DNA of 64,000 nucleotides, from assembly GCF_003116585.1 (NCBI RefSeq), contig NZ_QEHM01000003.1, forward strand, positions 358,916-422,915, in the 5' to 3' direction. Positions 43,425 through 52,336 of this stretch are shown in pieces (position 1 is the stretch's first letter; the number at the start of each line of letters is the position of its first letter). The notes beneath the pieces are model-generated. The model was not told the DNA's origin. It saw nothing but the letters and a program-made list of their open reading frames with translations, and did no database searches. The stretch is from Albibacillus kandeliae. Lineage in GTDB: Bacteria > Pseudomonadota > Alphaproteobacteria > Rhodobacterales > Rhodobacteraceae. The translations under genes and the position numbers were made by a program.

Positions 43425-43499
43425 GGGGCGCGCCAGCGCCCTCCGATCCAGGGCCGCGGGTCAGGTCACCAGAACCCTGTCGCCGATCCGCCCCGCGCA

Positions 43500-44375
43500 T
43501 CAGACCTGCGGGGCGCCCAGCGCCTCCTTCAGCCAGTCGAGGAAGATCCGCACCGGCTCTCTCACCGGCTCCTTGGGTGTGATCACGTTGTAGACCGACG
43601 GCTCGGGATGGTGCAGGTCCAGCTCGACCAGCGCCCCATCGGCCAGCGCCTGCCGCACGACCACCTCGGTCGCGAGGATCGCGCCGACCCCGCGCTTGGC
43701 GGCCTCGACCTCGAAGATCTCGCCCCCGATGTTGCGCAGCTCGATCCGGCTCACGTCGACACCGGCCTCGGCCAGGAATCTGAGGTCATGCGGCCCCTCG
43801 CTCAGGATCCAGGGCAGATCCTGCGGCGCGGCCGACGCGGCGAGTTCCGGCGCGGCGACAAAGACCTTGCGGCAGCTGATCAGCGGATCGCAGTTGAAGT
43901 CGGGCCAGTCCGCAGGCTTGCCGACCCGGATCCCGAAGTCGAACCCGTCGAAGTCCACCGGCACGAGGCAGGGGCCCGGGACAAAGGCGATCTGAATATC
44001 GGGATGGGCGCGCCAGAAGTCCGAGAGCTTGGGCAGGATCACCGCATCCACGATGAAGGTGGTGGTCGTCGCCCGGATGCCCCGGCTGACCTGGGCGCGG
44101 CGCAAGTCGCCGACACCACTCGCCAGCAGGGCAAAGGCCTCGCGCACCGGGGCGGACAACTGGCGCCCCGCCTCGGTCAGAACAATCCCGCGCCCCTCGC
44201 GCCGCACCAGCTTGGCGCCCACCAGATCCTCCAGCGCGCGCACCTGCTGCGCCACCGCCGCAGGCGTCACGTTCAGGGACCGCGCCGCCGCGCTGTATCC
44301 TTCCAGCCGCGCCGCCGCCTCGAAGGACCGAAGGGACGACAGCGACGGCAACTCGCTCCAGTCGATATCCGACAT
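43500..44375 (-). CDS. LysR-family regulator, GcvA-like
   Basis: This 291-residue protein has the N-terminal helix-turn-helix LEGYSAAARSLNVTPAAVAQ in residues of about 22-45, and starts WSELPSLSSLRSFEAAARL as GcvA/AmpR-type LysR proteins do. The effector domain follows. It is divergent from a short open frame at 44480 and no enzyme gene is clearly linked, so its targets are unknown. It is separated from the convergent regA by about 75 bases. Confidence 0.88.
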   Translation of the reverse strand: MSDIDWSELPSLSSLRSFEAAARLEGYSAAARSLNVTPAAVAQQVRALEDLVGAKLVRREGRGIVLTEAGRQLSAPVREAFALLASGVGDLRRAQVSRGIRATTTTFIVDAVILPKLSDFWRAHPDIQIAFVPGPCLVPVDFDGFDFGIRVGKPADWPDFNCDPLISCRKVFVAAPELAASAAPQDLPWILSEGPHDLRFLAEAGVDVSRIELRNIGGEIFEVEAAKRGVGAILATEVVVRQALADGALVELDLHHPEPSVYNVITPKEPVREPVRIFLDWLKEALGAPQV

Positions 44376-44479
44376 ATGATAGCTCAGCTAAAAGATCGGC
44401 AAAAATTGCTGCCTCGGTGTTTTCGATCATATCCATTATTTTCATGAGCGAAACAGAAAACCCCCACGGGAGTCGCATC

Positions 44480-44677
44480 ATGATCAGGCTACCAGATGAA
44501 ATGCTGCACGCACACCGGCCGGACAGGCCGCGCCACCGGCTGCCCCGGCCCGCTCCGCGCTTCTCGCTGCGGCGGTTGCTCCGCGCACTGTCACCATCAC
44601 TTTACCGCGCGGACAGCGCGCGGGACTCGCATTTCCCCCCCGCAATCCCCACCTGTTCAGTACAGGTAAATCAATAG
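44480..44677 (+). CDS. Small basic hypothetical protein
   Basis: A 65-residue frame starts MIRLPDEMLHAHRPDRPRHR; the middle is rich in Arg and Pro. GGGAG lies seven bases before the ATG at 44480. A longer start at 44444 is possible. It is divergent from the LysR gene. No known family is evident and no other feature occupies the stretch, so I list it with low confidence. Confidence 0.4.
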   Translation: MIRLPDEMLHAHRPDRPRHRLPRPAPRFSLRRLLRALSPSLYRADSARDSHFPPAIPTCSVQVNQ

Positions 44678-44727
44678 CCGGGCGGAGCACCGCCCAAGCG
44701 TGATCCCTCCGGCGGAAAGGAGAGATC

Positions 44728-45042
44728 ATGTTCAAACGTCTATTCACGGCCTGCCTGATCTTCGGAACCGCAGCGCTCGCGCCTCCGGTTCAGGCCCAGC
44801 CCATCACGAACTGCGCACCGCGCACCCTGCTGGTCGAACGCCTGTCCGACGCCTTCGGCGAAAACCAGATCGCGCTCGGCCTGCAGTCTCCCACCGTCAT
44901 GGTGGAGCTCTGGGGGTCCGAACAGTCGGGGACCTTCACCATCCTGCTGACGCGGCCCGATTCGATATCCTGCGTGGTATCCTCGGGCAGCGGGCTGGTG
45001 GTGCTCCCCCGTCAGGTGCCGCACATCGAGAGCCGGTTCTGA
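44728..45042 (+). CDS. Small exported hypothetical protein
   Basis: This 104-residue protein begins MFKRLFTACLIFGTAALAPP and has a clear Sec signal with a VQAQ cleavage site near residue 24. The mature part is about 80 residues with two cysteines (NCAP and ISCVV) that could form a disulfide in the periplasm. AAAGGAGAG precedes the ATG. Similar short periplasmic proteins of unknown role are frequent in this family of bacteria; I do not recognise a domain. Confidence 0.8.
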   Translation: MFKRLFTACLIFGTAALAPPVQAQPITNCAPRTLLVERLSDAFGENQIALGLQSPTVMVELWGSEQSGTFTILLTRPDSISCVVSSGSGLVVLPRQVPHIESRF

Positions 45043-45048
45043 ACCGGG

Positions 45049-45537
45049 TCAGAGATCGAAGCGCTTGAGCACCTTGTCGACGACAGTGCCATCGGCGAGG
45101 CGGCGGCCCTCGATCCTGCCGTAGTCCTCGAAACCCCGGCTCTGGTAATAGATCAGGCCGCCCGCGTTGTCGGCGCGGATCTCGGCGTTGATCCATGTGT
45201 AACCCGCCGCGCGGGCGGCGTTCCTGGTCGCCTCGAACAGGGCGGACCCGATGCCCAGCCCGGTCTTGCCGACCCGCGCAAAGGTGGCGATCTGGGCGCA
45301 GTCCGCGCCCTTCTCGGCGTGCGGATCGACCCACTGGAACCCCAGCAACTCGCCCTCTTCCGTCTCGGCGACATGCCAGATGGACCGGGGGTCGGCGCGC
45401 ATCCAGCCAAGGATCGCCTCGCGGTCGACCGGTTCGGTCATGGCGGTGGTGCCGCCCTGCGCGATCACCTCGTTCAGCAGATCCGCGATGGCCCGCGCAT
45501 CCATATCGGCGGCGGGGCGAACGATCGGGCGGGTCAT
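45049..45537 (-). CDS. GNAT-family N-acetyltransferase
   Basis: The 162-residue protein starts [20 protein letters not shown]. The LLNEVIAQGGTTAMTEP segment and the acetyl-CoA loop around VGKTGLGIGSALFEATRNAA, followed by YYQSRGFEDYGR, match the phosphinothricin/methionine-sulfoximine acetyltransferase-like branch of GNATs. Substrate cannot be fixed. Its ATG overlaps the stop of the HD hydrolase gene (ATGA), so the two are co-translated. Confidence 0.85.
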   Translation of the reverse strand: MTRPIVRPAADMDARAIADLLNEVIAQGGTTAMTEPVDREAILGWMRADPRSIWHVAETEEGELLGFQWVDPHAEKGADCAQIATFARVGKTGLGIGSALFEATRNAARAAGYTWINAEIRADNAGGLIYYQSRGFEDYGRIEGRRLADGTVVDKVLKRFDL

Positions 45538-46145
45538 GGGCACTGCCTCAGCAACTCGGCGTGTCGCGCCGTGAAATCGCGGCGCACCTCGACCGGCGGG
45601 CGCAGCTGGATGTCGAGCCCCGCTATCAGCTCCGGATCGGGACGGCCGAAGAAGCGAGTCGATTCCGCCTCCGAGAATCCGGCGATCTGAACCGCCTCCA
45701 TCCACGCGCTGACCTTGTCGGCCTTCTTGATCCGTTTCTTCAGCGTCGGCGTCGTGTTCGCGGGCAGGCCAAAGCGGATGTGGACTGCCGCGGCAAGCCG
45801 CTTGTCCAGCTCACCATAGCTCGGCCCCACTGCCGCCTTCACCGGCGAGATCATGTCGCCGATCACGTATTCCGGGGCGTCGTGCAGCAGCGCGGTCAGC
45901 CGGTCGGCAGGCGAGGATCCGGGGTGCATCCGGGTAAAGATCGCCTCGACCAGCAGCGAGTGTTCGGCGACCGAATAGGGGTAATCCCCCTTGGTCTGAC
46001 CGTTCCAGCGCGCCACGAAGGCAAGCCCGTGGGCAATGTCCTCGATCTCGATATCCACGGGGGTCGGGTCCAGCAGGTCGAGCCTGCGTCCCGACAGCAT
46101 CCGCTGCCACGCCCTGGGTTGTCTGGTGCCACCGCTCTTCGCCAT
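45534..46145 (-). CDS. HD-domain phosphohydrolase (YfbR-like)
   Basis: This 203-residue protein starts [20 protein letters not shown]. The metal-binding HD motif is [13 protein letters not shown] and an upstream His lies in [14 protein letters not shown], as in YfbR-type 5'-deoxynucleotidases. The C-terminal half is helical. I use the ATG at 46145; the open frame continues to 46334 but would overlap the ahcY leader. It is divergent from ahcY. Confidence 0.82.
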   Translation of the reverse strand: MAKSGGTRQPRAWQRMLSGRRLDLLDPTPVDIEIEDIAHGLAFVARWNGQTKGDYPYSVAEHSLLVEAIFTRMHPGSSPADRLTALLHDAPEYVIGDMISPVKAAVGPSYGELDKRLAAAVHIRFGLPANTTPTLKKRIKKADKVSAWMEAVQIAGFSEAESTRFFGRPDPELIAGLDIQLRPPVEVRRDFTARHAELLRQCP

Positions 46146-46332
46146 GCCTTCGCTGTTAACGAATGGCACGCGCCCCGCCAAGCCGGGATTTCCGCGCCCA
46201 GCGATTTGCCCGAAGACCCGCCAATCGGACAGGAGCAACACCCCCGTTACCCAATCCGCCCCGGTTGCGTGGACAGTCCACGGCCCGGATGGTACAGCCC
46301 TCTCAACGTATTTCCGATATGGGATAGAAGAC

Positions 46333-47727
46333 ATGACGCAAGACTATGTCATCAAGGACATCGCACTGGCCGACTACGGCCGCAAGGAACTGGATATTGC
46401 CGAGACCGAAATGCCGGGCCTGATGGCGCTGCGCGAAGAGTACGGCAAGTCCAAGCCGCTCAAGGGCGCACGGATCGCAGGCTCGCTGCACATGACGATC
46501 CAGACCGCCTGCCTGATCGAGACGCTGGTCGCACTTGGCGCCGACGTCCGCTGGGCCTCTTGCAACATCTTCTCGACCCAGGACCACGCCGCCGCCGCCA
46601 TCGCGGCCTCCGGCACCCCGGTCTTCGCCATCAAGGGCGAAACGCTGGAAGACTACTGGGCCTACACCGACAAGATCTTCCAGTTCGAGGAAGGCACCTG
46701 CAACATGATCCTCGATGATGGCGGCGACGCGACGCTCTACATCCTCATGGGTGCGCGGGTCGAAGAAGGCGAGACCGACCTGATCGCGGTTCCGACCTCC
46801 GAGGAAGAGGTTGCCCTCTTCGCCCAGATCAAGAAGCGGATGGCCGAGACCCCGGGCTGGTTCGTGAAACAGCGCCACGCCATCCAGGGCGTGTCCGAGG
46901 AAACCACCACCGGCGTTCACCGCCTCTACAAGATGATGGAGAAAGGCCACCTGCCCTTCCCCGCCATCAACGTGAACGACTCGGTCACCAAGTCCAAGTT
47001 CGACAACAAGTACGGCTGCAAGGAATCGCTGGTCGACGGCATCCGCCGCGCAACCGACGTGATGATGGCCGGCAAGGTCGCCGTGGTCTGCGGTTACGGT
47101 GACGTGGGCAAGGGCTCGGCCGCTTCGCTGGCCGGTGCCGGCGCGCGCGTGAAGGTGACCGAGATCGACCCGATCTGCGCCCTTCAGGCCGCAATGGACG
47201 GCTTCGAGGTGGTCCGGCTGGAAGACGTCGTCGACAGCGCCGACATCTTCATCACCACCACCGGCAACAAGGACGTGATCCGCATCGAGCACATGCGCGA
47301 GATGAAGAACATGGCCATCGTCGGCAACATCGGCCACTTCGACAACGAGATTCAGGTCGCCGCGCTGAAGAACCACAAGTGGACCAACGTCAAGGAACAG
47401 GTCGACATGATCGAGATGCCCTCGGGCAACAAGATCATCCTGCTGTCCGAAGGCCGCCTGCTGAACCTCGGCAACGCCACCGGTCACCCCTCCTTCGTGA
47501 TGTCGGCCTCCTTCACCAACCAGGTGCTGGCGCAGATCGAGCTGTTCACCAAGGGCGACCAGTACAAGAACGAGGTCTACATCCTGCCCAAGCATCTCGA
47601 CGAGAAGGTCGCGCGCCTGCACCTCGACCGCATCGGCGTGAAGCTGTCCGAACTCAACTCGGAGCAGGCCGCCTACATCGGCGTCAAGCCCGAGGGCCCG
47701 TTCAAGCCGGAACACTACCGCTACTGA
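46333..47727 (+). CDS. ahcY: S-adenosylhomocysteine hydrolase
   Basis: AhcY splits S-adenosylhomocysteine to homocysteine and adenosine, clearing the inhibitor made by all methyltransferases. The 464-residue protein begins [20 protein letters not shown]. It shows the substrate motif [28 protein letters not shown] and the NAD-binding glycine loop [12 protein letters not shown], and ends with the conserved FKPEHYRY. In Rhodobacter ahcY lies close to regA; here five genes separate them. A strong terminator follows. Confidence 0.97.
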   Translation: MTQDYVIKDIALADYGRKELDIAETEMPGLMALREEYGKSKPLKGARIAGSLHMTIQTACLIETLVALGADVRWASCNIFSTQDHAAAAIAASGTPVFAIKGETLEDYWAYTDKIFQFEEGTCNMILDDGGDATLYILMGARVEEGETDLIAVPTSEEEVALFAQIKKRMAETPGWFVKQRHAIQGVSEETTTGVHRLYKMMEKGHLPFPAINVNDSVTKSKFDNKYGCKESLVDGIRRATDVMMAGKVAVVCGYGDVGKGSAASLAGAGARVKVTEIDPICALQAAMDGFEVVRLEDVVDSADIFITTTGNKDVIRIEHMREMKNMAIVGNIGHFDNEIQVAALKNHKWTNVKEQVDMIEMPSGNKIILLSEGRLLNLGNATGHPSFVMSASFTNQVLAQIELFTKGDQYKNEVYILPKHLDEKVARLHLDRIGVKLSELNSEQAAYIGVKPEGPFKPEHYRY

Positions 47728-47754
47728 TCCCGCACCATCGCGTGACGAGATCGC

Positions 47755-47781
47755 GAGGCCCGGCCGATATGGCCGGGCCTC
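47755..47781 (+). terminator. Intrinsic terminator of ahcY
   Basis: An 11-bp perfect stem (GAGGCCCGGCC / GGCCGGGCCTC) with a GATAT loop is followed by TTTCGTTT, 27 bases after the ahcY stop. Confidence 0.92.
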
Positions 47782-47919
47782 TTTCGTTTCCGGGAGGCCG
47801 AGCGGCAGTCTGCTCAGCCGGAAATTCGACCTTCGTGATTCAGGACCCGGCCACTAGGCTCCCGGCGGGAGAGGCGCTTTCCCGGCAGATTGAACGCAAC
47901 ACATTTGGGTGGGAGTATC

Positions 47920-48261
47920 ATGGGCAAGAGAGATGACCTGATCGCCAAGTACGCCGAAGATCTTGAGAAGAAATGCGGCGTTAAGCCGGACATGGACCTG
48001 CTGACCAAGGTCACCATCGGCTGCGGGCCGTCAATCTACGACGCCGACGCGGAAACCGTCGCCGCCAGCCAGCCGGGCGAGCTGGAGACGGTGAAGAACA
48101 ACTTCCTGATCAAGAAGCTCGGCCTCGCCAACGGCCCCGAGCTGGACGCGGGCATCGCCAGGGCGATCCAGACCTACGGCCAGTCCGAGCGCAACAAGTA
48201 CCGCCCGGTGATCTACTATCTGCTGACCCGGCATTTCGGCAAGGAAGCCGTCTACGGCTGA
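47920..48261 (+). CDS. DUF2853 family protein
   Basis: This 113-residue soluble protein starts MGKRDDLIAKYAEDLEKKCG. The FLIKKLGLANGPELDAGIA and YGQSERNKYRPVIYYLLTRH segments are the conserved blocks of DUF2853, an all-helical family without known function. GGTGGGAG precedes the ATG at 47920. Monocistronic. The 190 bases after it, up to the convergent DUF1761 gene, hold small hairpins (for example GGGCAA/TTGCCC at about 48312) but no gene. Confidence 0.85.
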   Translation: MGKRDDLIAKYAEDLEKKCGVKPDMDLLTKVTIGCGPSIYDADAETVAASQPGELETVKNNFLIKKLGLANGPELDAGIARAIQTYGQSERNKYRPVIYYLLTRHFGKEAVYG

Positions 48262-48452
48262 TCCGCCGGGAACGCCCCCACGAGCGTTTCGCATTCTCGT
48301 CAAATGCGGCGGGCAATTCTTTTGCCCCCGCACCGCCTGCGCGCTATGCATCGGGCGACGGCCAGAAGGGCCGGGGCCAATTCAGTTTCGCGTGTGGTGT
48401 CTTGGGAGCACGTGGGTGAGCGAGGGTTCCGGCCGTGGGCCGGGCCCTCCGT

Positions 48453-48848
48453 TCAAAACAGACCCAGAACAAGCCCGATGGCGCCGCAGCCGAGGATGGC
48501 ATAGCCGCCGTCGATCACCGCGAGCATCGCCCTACGCTGCGCATAGGCGTAGTTCATCGCGGTCCAGGGCGCGATCATGAAGGCGCCGATCCCCAGCCCC
48601 GCGACAAGGCCGGTGCCCGCCCCGCTGAGCCCCGACATGGCAAAGATGTGCCGCATCATCCCCGCCACCAGCAACATGCAGAGGCCCGAGACGACGAAGG
48701 GCATCGCGCTTCCCGGCGAGACGGGCTTTCCCTCGTCGTTCAGCGGCAAGCCGGTGGCCCGCAGCCAGGGGCCCGACAGGCTCATGTACCAGACCGCCCC
48801 CACGGCGAACCCCGCCAGCGCAGCCAGAATGACAGCCAGAAATCCCAT
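48453..48848 (-). CDS. DUF1761 family membrane protein
   Basis: This 131-residue integral membrane protein has four helices and starts MGFLAVILAALAGFAVGAVW. The YMSLSGPWLRATGL stretch after helix one is the DUF1761 signature. GGGAGGCC precedes the ATG at 48848; a longer frame from 48974 overlaps the EVE gene tail. Function unknown. Confidence 0.83.
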   Translation of the reverse strand: MGFLAVILAALAGFAVGAVWYMSLSGPWLRATGLPLNDEGKPVSPGSAMPFVVSGLCMLLVAGMMRHIFAMSGLSGAGTGLVAGLGIGAFMIAPWTAMNYAYAQRRAMLAVIDGGYAILGCGAIGLVLGLF

Positions 48849-48934
48849 AGCGGCCTCCCATCTTCCCTGCGCAAAGCTTGTGCCACGGCCAGTCGTTTGC
48901 CCAGAGGATTCTTCTCGGACCGCCCCGGGGGCGT

Positions 48935-49354
48935 TTACGGGTCGGTCTTGCCCAATGCGCAGACCGCCTTCCACTCCGCCTCGGTCACCGGCTGCACCGA
49001 CAGCCGCGAGTTCTTGACCAGCACCATCTCAGAGAGCTCCTCCGCTCCCTTGATCTGGTCCAGCGTCACCGGTTGAACGAAGGGGCGCACCGCCTTGATG
49101 TCCACGCAGTCCCAGCGTTCGTCATCGGTTTTGCTGTCCTGATGCGCCTCGGCGCAGACCTCGACGATACCGACCACCGCCTTCTCGGTCTGCGAGTGGT
49201 AGAAGAACCCCCGGTCGCCGATCTTCATCTCGCGCATGAAGTTCCGCGCCTGGTAGTTGCGCACCCCGTCCCATTCCTCGCCGGCCGCGCCCTTGGCCAC
49301 CTGGTCGTCCCAGCTCCACGTGGAGGGTTCGGATTTGAAAAGCCAGTACGCCAT
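48935..49354 (-). CDS. EVE-domain protein
   Basis: The 139-residue protein starts MAYWLFKSEPSTWSWDDQVA. The EVE domain (a PUA-like fold) is recognised by WLFKSEP, WDGVRNYQARNFMREM and the GDRGFFYHSQ strand. EVE proteins bind modified nucleobases in DNA or RNA; stand-alone forms are common in Proteobacteria and may act in tRNA-linked biology. It lies downstream of tsaD-gpsA on the same strand. Confidence 0.92.
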   Translation of the reverse strand: MAYWLFKSEPSTWSWDDQVAKGAAGEEWDGVRNYQARNFMREMKIGDRGFFYHSQTEKAVVGIVEVCAEAHQDSKTDDERWDCVDIKAVRPFVQPVTLDQIKGAEELSEMVLVKNSRLSVQPVTEAEWKAVCALGKTDP

Positions 49355-49417
49355 CTGCGTCTCCTTCGCGAATTTGCGCCAGTCTGCCATGCCCACGGAC
49401 GCTGGCAAGGGGCAAGG

Positions 49418-50380
49418 TCACTCCGGCTTGAGCGAGCGGGCCAGCAGGCGCGACATGACTTCCGCGATGGTATGCTCGCCGCTGACCAACGCCTCGACGG
49501 CAAAGGTGATCGGCATGTCGATCCCCATGCCGCGCGACTTCGCCGCGACGGCCCGCGCGGTGGCCGCGCCCTCGACGGTGACGGTCGGGTCAAAGGCCTC
49601 ACCGCGCCCGATCGACAGGCCCAGCCGGTAGTTGCGCGACTGCTCGGAGGTGCAGGTCAGCGCAAGGTCGCCAAAGCCCGAGAGCCCCGCCAATGTCTCG
49701 GCCCGCGCACCCAGCGCCACGCCCAGCCGCACCATCTCGGCATAGCCCCGCGTCATCAGCGCGGCGCGGGCACTCTCACCCAGCCCCGCCCCCATGACCG
49801 CACCACAGGCAATCGCCATCACGTTCTTCAGCGCCCCGCCGAGTTCCGCGCCGACGGTGTCGGTGGTCCGGTAGACCCGCAGCATCTCGGTCGACAGCGC
49901 GCCCTGCAACGCGGCGCCCGTCGCCTCGTCGGCACAGGCCAGCGTCAGCGCCGTGGGCAGGCCGCGAGCGATATCGGCGGCAAAACTCGGGCCGGTCAGC
50001 AGTGCCGGGCGCGCCCCGGGCAGGCACTCGGCAATCACCGAGACGGGGCCTTCGCCCGTGTCCAGCTCGATCCCCTTGCAGCAGGCCACCAACGTCCGCC
50101 CTTCCAGACTGGCGGCCTCCTGTTGCAGCAACCCGCGCAGCTTCTGCATCGGAACCGCCAGCAGCAGGGCCTCGCACCCCGCCAGATCGGCCAGATCGCC
50201 GGTCACGGAAAGCGCGTCGGGCAGCGTCACGCCGGGCAGGCGCGCGGCGTTGCTGCGCTGCTCCGCCATCTCGCGCAGCTGCTCGGCCGAGCGGGTCCAG
50301 AGCGTCACCCGCCCCTTGCCCGCCAGCGCAACGGCAAGCGCGGTCCCGAAGGCACCGGACCCGACAACGCCGATGGTCAT
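49418..50380 (-). CDS. gpsA: NAD(P)-dependent glycerol-3-phosphate dehydrogenase
   Basis: GpsA makes sn-glycerol-3-phosphate for membrane lipids. The 320-residue protein starts [20 protein letters not shown] (the GxGxxG nucleotide loop), with [23 protein letters not shown] and the catalytic lysine region [13 protein letters not shown]. The C-terminal [20 protein letters not shown] block is also typical. The ATG overlaps the tsaD stop by ATGA. A much longer frame upstream is just tsaD in another phase. Confidence 0.96.
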   Translation of the reverse strand: MTIGVVGSGAFGTALAVALAGKGRVTLWTRSAEQLREMAEQRSNAARLPGVTLPDALSVTGDLADLAGCEALLLAVPMQKLRGLLQQEAASLEGRTLVACCKGIELDTGEGPVSVIAECLPGARPALLTGPSFAADIARGLPTALTLACADEATGAALQGALSTEMLRVYRTTDTVGAELGGALKNVMAIACGAVMGAGLGESARAALMTRGYAEMVRLGVALGARAETLAGLSGFGDLALTCTSEQSRNYRLGLSIGRGEAFDPTVTVEGAATARAVAAKSRGMGIDMPITFAVEALVSGEHTIAEVMSRLLARSLKPE

Positions 50381-51471
50381 GCCTTGGCCCCCTTCTTGCC
50401 GCTCCCCAGCATTGCGGGGCCAGACCGGTCCAGCGGCCAGCGCGGCCGCGCGGCCAGTGTCATGTCGTCCCGCTGACCGCCCTCGAACAGCTCGATCCCG
50501 GCATAGGCGATCATCGCCGCATTGTCGGTGCAGAACCGCAGCGGCGGCGCGACAAAGGCGGCACCGGCCTCGGCCGCGACCTGTTCCAGCGCGGCACGGA
50601 TCGCGCCATTCGCCGCAACCCCGCCCGCAACGGCGACCGTGGGCACATCCGGCCGTTCTTCGAGGTAGATCGACAAGGCCCGGCGCAGCTTGGCCGCCAG
50701 CACCTCGACCACGGCCTCCTGGAACCCGGCACAGAGGTCGGCCCGGTCGGCCCGCGTCAGCCCGCCCTTTTCCGCGATCACACCGTCGCGCGCGCGCAGC
50801 AGCGCGGTTTTCAGACCCGAGAACGACAGGTTGCAGTCGTCGCGGTCCAGCAGCGGGCGCGGCATCCGGAACCGCGTGGCATTGCCCTTGGCCGCCTCGG
50901 CCTCGACCGAGGGGCCGCCCGGCTGCGGCAGACCCAGCAGCCGCGCGACCTTGTCGAACGCTTCGCCCGGAGCGTCGTCGATGGTGCCGCCAAGGCGCGA
51001 GAAATCGTCCGGTCCGCGCACCACGAGAAACTGGCAGTGCCCGCCCGAGACCAGCAGCATCAGGTAGGGAAAGGCGATGTCGTCGGTCATGCGCGGGGTC
51101 AGGGCGTGCCCGGCAAGGTGGTTCACCCCGACCAGCGGCAGCCCGGTCGCCGCGCAGATCCCCTTGGCGCACATCACCCCGGCAAGGACGCCGCCGATCA
51201 GCCCCGGCCCCGCCGTCACCGCGACGGCATCGAGATCGGCGAGTGTGACGCCCGCCGCCTCCAGCGCCTGTTGCACCGAGGTGTCCAGCTTTTCGGTATG
51301 CGCGCGGGCCGCGATCTCGGGCACCACGCCGCCAAAGGCGCTGTGCAGCTCGGCCTGTCCGAACACCACCGAGGCCAGAACCTCTGTCCCCGCATCCGTC
51401 CGGCGCACCACGGCGGCCGCGGTATCATCGCAGCTGCTTTCCAGTCCGAGAAGGGTCAGGGCCTTGGTCAT
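50377..51471 (-). CDS. tsaD: tRNA N6-adenosine threonylcarbamoyltransferase
   Basis: TsaD transfers the threonylcarbamoyl group to A37 of tRNA. The 364-residue ASKHA-fold protein starts [20 protein letters not shown]. The metal-binding pair His118 and His122 sits in [10 protein letters not shown], and the nucleotide-binding [13 protein letters not shown] and [14 protein letters not shown] loops follow. It precedes gpsA in a coupled pair and is divergent from hemD, a very common arrangement in alphaproteobacteria. Partner TsaE is encoded at 38520-38996. Confidence 0.97.
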   Translation of the reverse strand: MTKALTLLGLESSCDDTAAAVVRRTDAGTEVLASVVFGQAELHSAFGGVVPEIAARAHTEKLDTSVQQALEAAGVTLADLDAVAVTAGPGLIGGVLAGVMCAKGICAATGLPLVGVNHLAGHALTPRMTDDIAFPYLMLLVSGGHCQFLVVRGPDDFSRLGGTIDDAPGEAFDKVARLLGLPQPGGPSVEAEAAKGNATRFRMPRPLLDRDDCNLSFSGLKTALLRARDGVIAEKGGLTRADRADLCAGFQEAVVEVLAAKLRRALSIYLEERPDVPTVAVAGGVAANGAIRAALEQVAAEAGAAFVAPPLRFCTDNAAMIAYAGIELFEGGQRDDMTLAARPRWPLDRSGPAMLGSGKKGAKA

Positions 51472-51546
51472 CCGGCACTCTTCGTTGCATGATGGGTGCG
51501 GCGGAGGTATCACCCAAACGCCCTGCTCACAATCCCGAGGCGATGG

Positions 51547-52287
51547 ATGGACACGCCGCGACCCGTCTTGCTGATGACCCGTCCGCGCGCCGCGTCCGAG
51601 CGTTTCGTGTCCGCGCTGCCCGTGGAGGTGGCCGACAGGGTCGAGGTCTGCATCGCCCCCCTGATGGAAATCGCCCTGTCGGACGCGCCGATCACGGCGG
51701 CTGACGCGCAGGGCGTGATCTTCTCCTCCGCCAACGGGGTACAGGCCGCGCGCGCCGCGGGGCTGGAGCCCCGCCTGCCCGCCTTTTGCATCGGCCGGGC
51801 CACCACCGCCGCCGCCACCGGGGCAGGCTGGAACGCACGCTTCGCCGGAGAGGACGCCGACGCGCTGGTCGCCACCCTCGCACGGACCCGTCCCGCCACG
51901 CCCCTGCTGCATCTCCACGGGGCCCACACCCGCGGCGACATCGCCGGTCGCCTGACCGCCGCGGGGCTGCCGACACTCGGCCTGCCGGTCTATGACCAGC
52001 GGCTGCTGCCGCTGTCGCCCGCGGCCAAACGCCATCTCGCCGGGCAAACCCCCGTGATCGCGCCGCTATTTTCACCCCGCACCGCGCGACAATTCGCCGA
52101 GGAGATCGCTGCGCCAGACCGGGTTCATGCCATCGCGCTCAGCCCTGCGGTCGCCGAAGTCCTTGCCGGTAAGAGTTTCGCGTCCCTCGTAACCGTCGAC
52201 CGCCCCGAGGCGGATCTCATGATCGGGGCCATCGCAGGGAACCTCGCCCGGCTTTGTCGGGTTGAGGGCAGGGGCGAGCCACAGTAG
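51547..52287 (+). CDS. hemD: Uroporphyrinogen-III synthase
   Basis: This 246-residue protein starts [20 protein letters not shown]. HemD is poorly conserved, but the RPRAASERF start, the [17 protein letters not shown] block and LYxxxxL-like [14 protein letters not shown] are the recognisable parts. It closes the tetrapyrrole ring and inverts ring D. It is divergent from tsaD and followed by the mitofilin-like and hemY genes, the usual cluster in this group. hemC is not next to it in this window. Confidence 0.88.
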   Translation: MDTPRPVLLMTRPRAASERFVSALPVEVADRVEVCIAPLMEIALSDAPITAADAQGVIFSSANGVQAARAAGLEPRLPAFCIGRATTAAATGAGWNARFAGEDADALVATLARTRPATPLLHLHGAHTRGDIAGRLTAAGLPTLGLPVYDQRLLPLSPAAKRHLAGQTPVIAPLFSPRTARQFAEEIAAPDRVHAIALSPAVAEVLAGKSFASLVTVDRPEADLMIGAIAGNLARLCRVEGRGEPQ

Positions 52288-52336
52288 TCTTTTTCCCAGT
52301 CCTGAGTACTGGTTAGATTCGAAAGGGTGGGGAACG

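Noticed and set aside
43414-43429. GC hairpin at the regA stop as a terminator
   Set aside because: The stem is only six bases, spans the stop codon and has no T tract; it may be chance in GC-rich DNA.
46150-46332. SAH or SAM riboswitch upstream of ahcY
   Set aside because: Such elements occur before ahcY or metK in some relatives, but I could not find the conserved core or a convincing pseudoknot in this leader.
46303-47715. Long minus-strand open frame (about 470 codons) opposite ahcY
   Set aside because: It is a GC-rich shadow of ahcY. Its translation is His/Val/Asp-rich low-complexity sequence without a domain, while the plus strand encodes a highly conserved enzyme.
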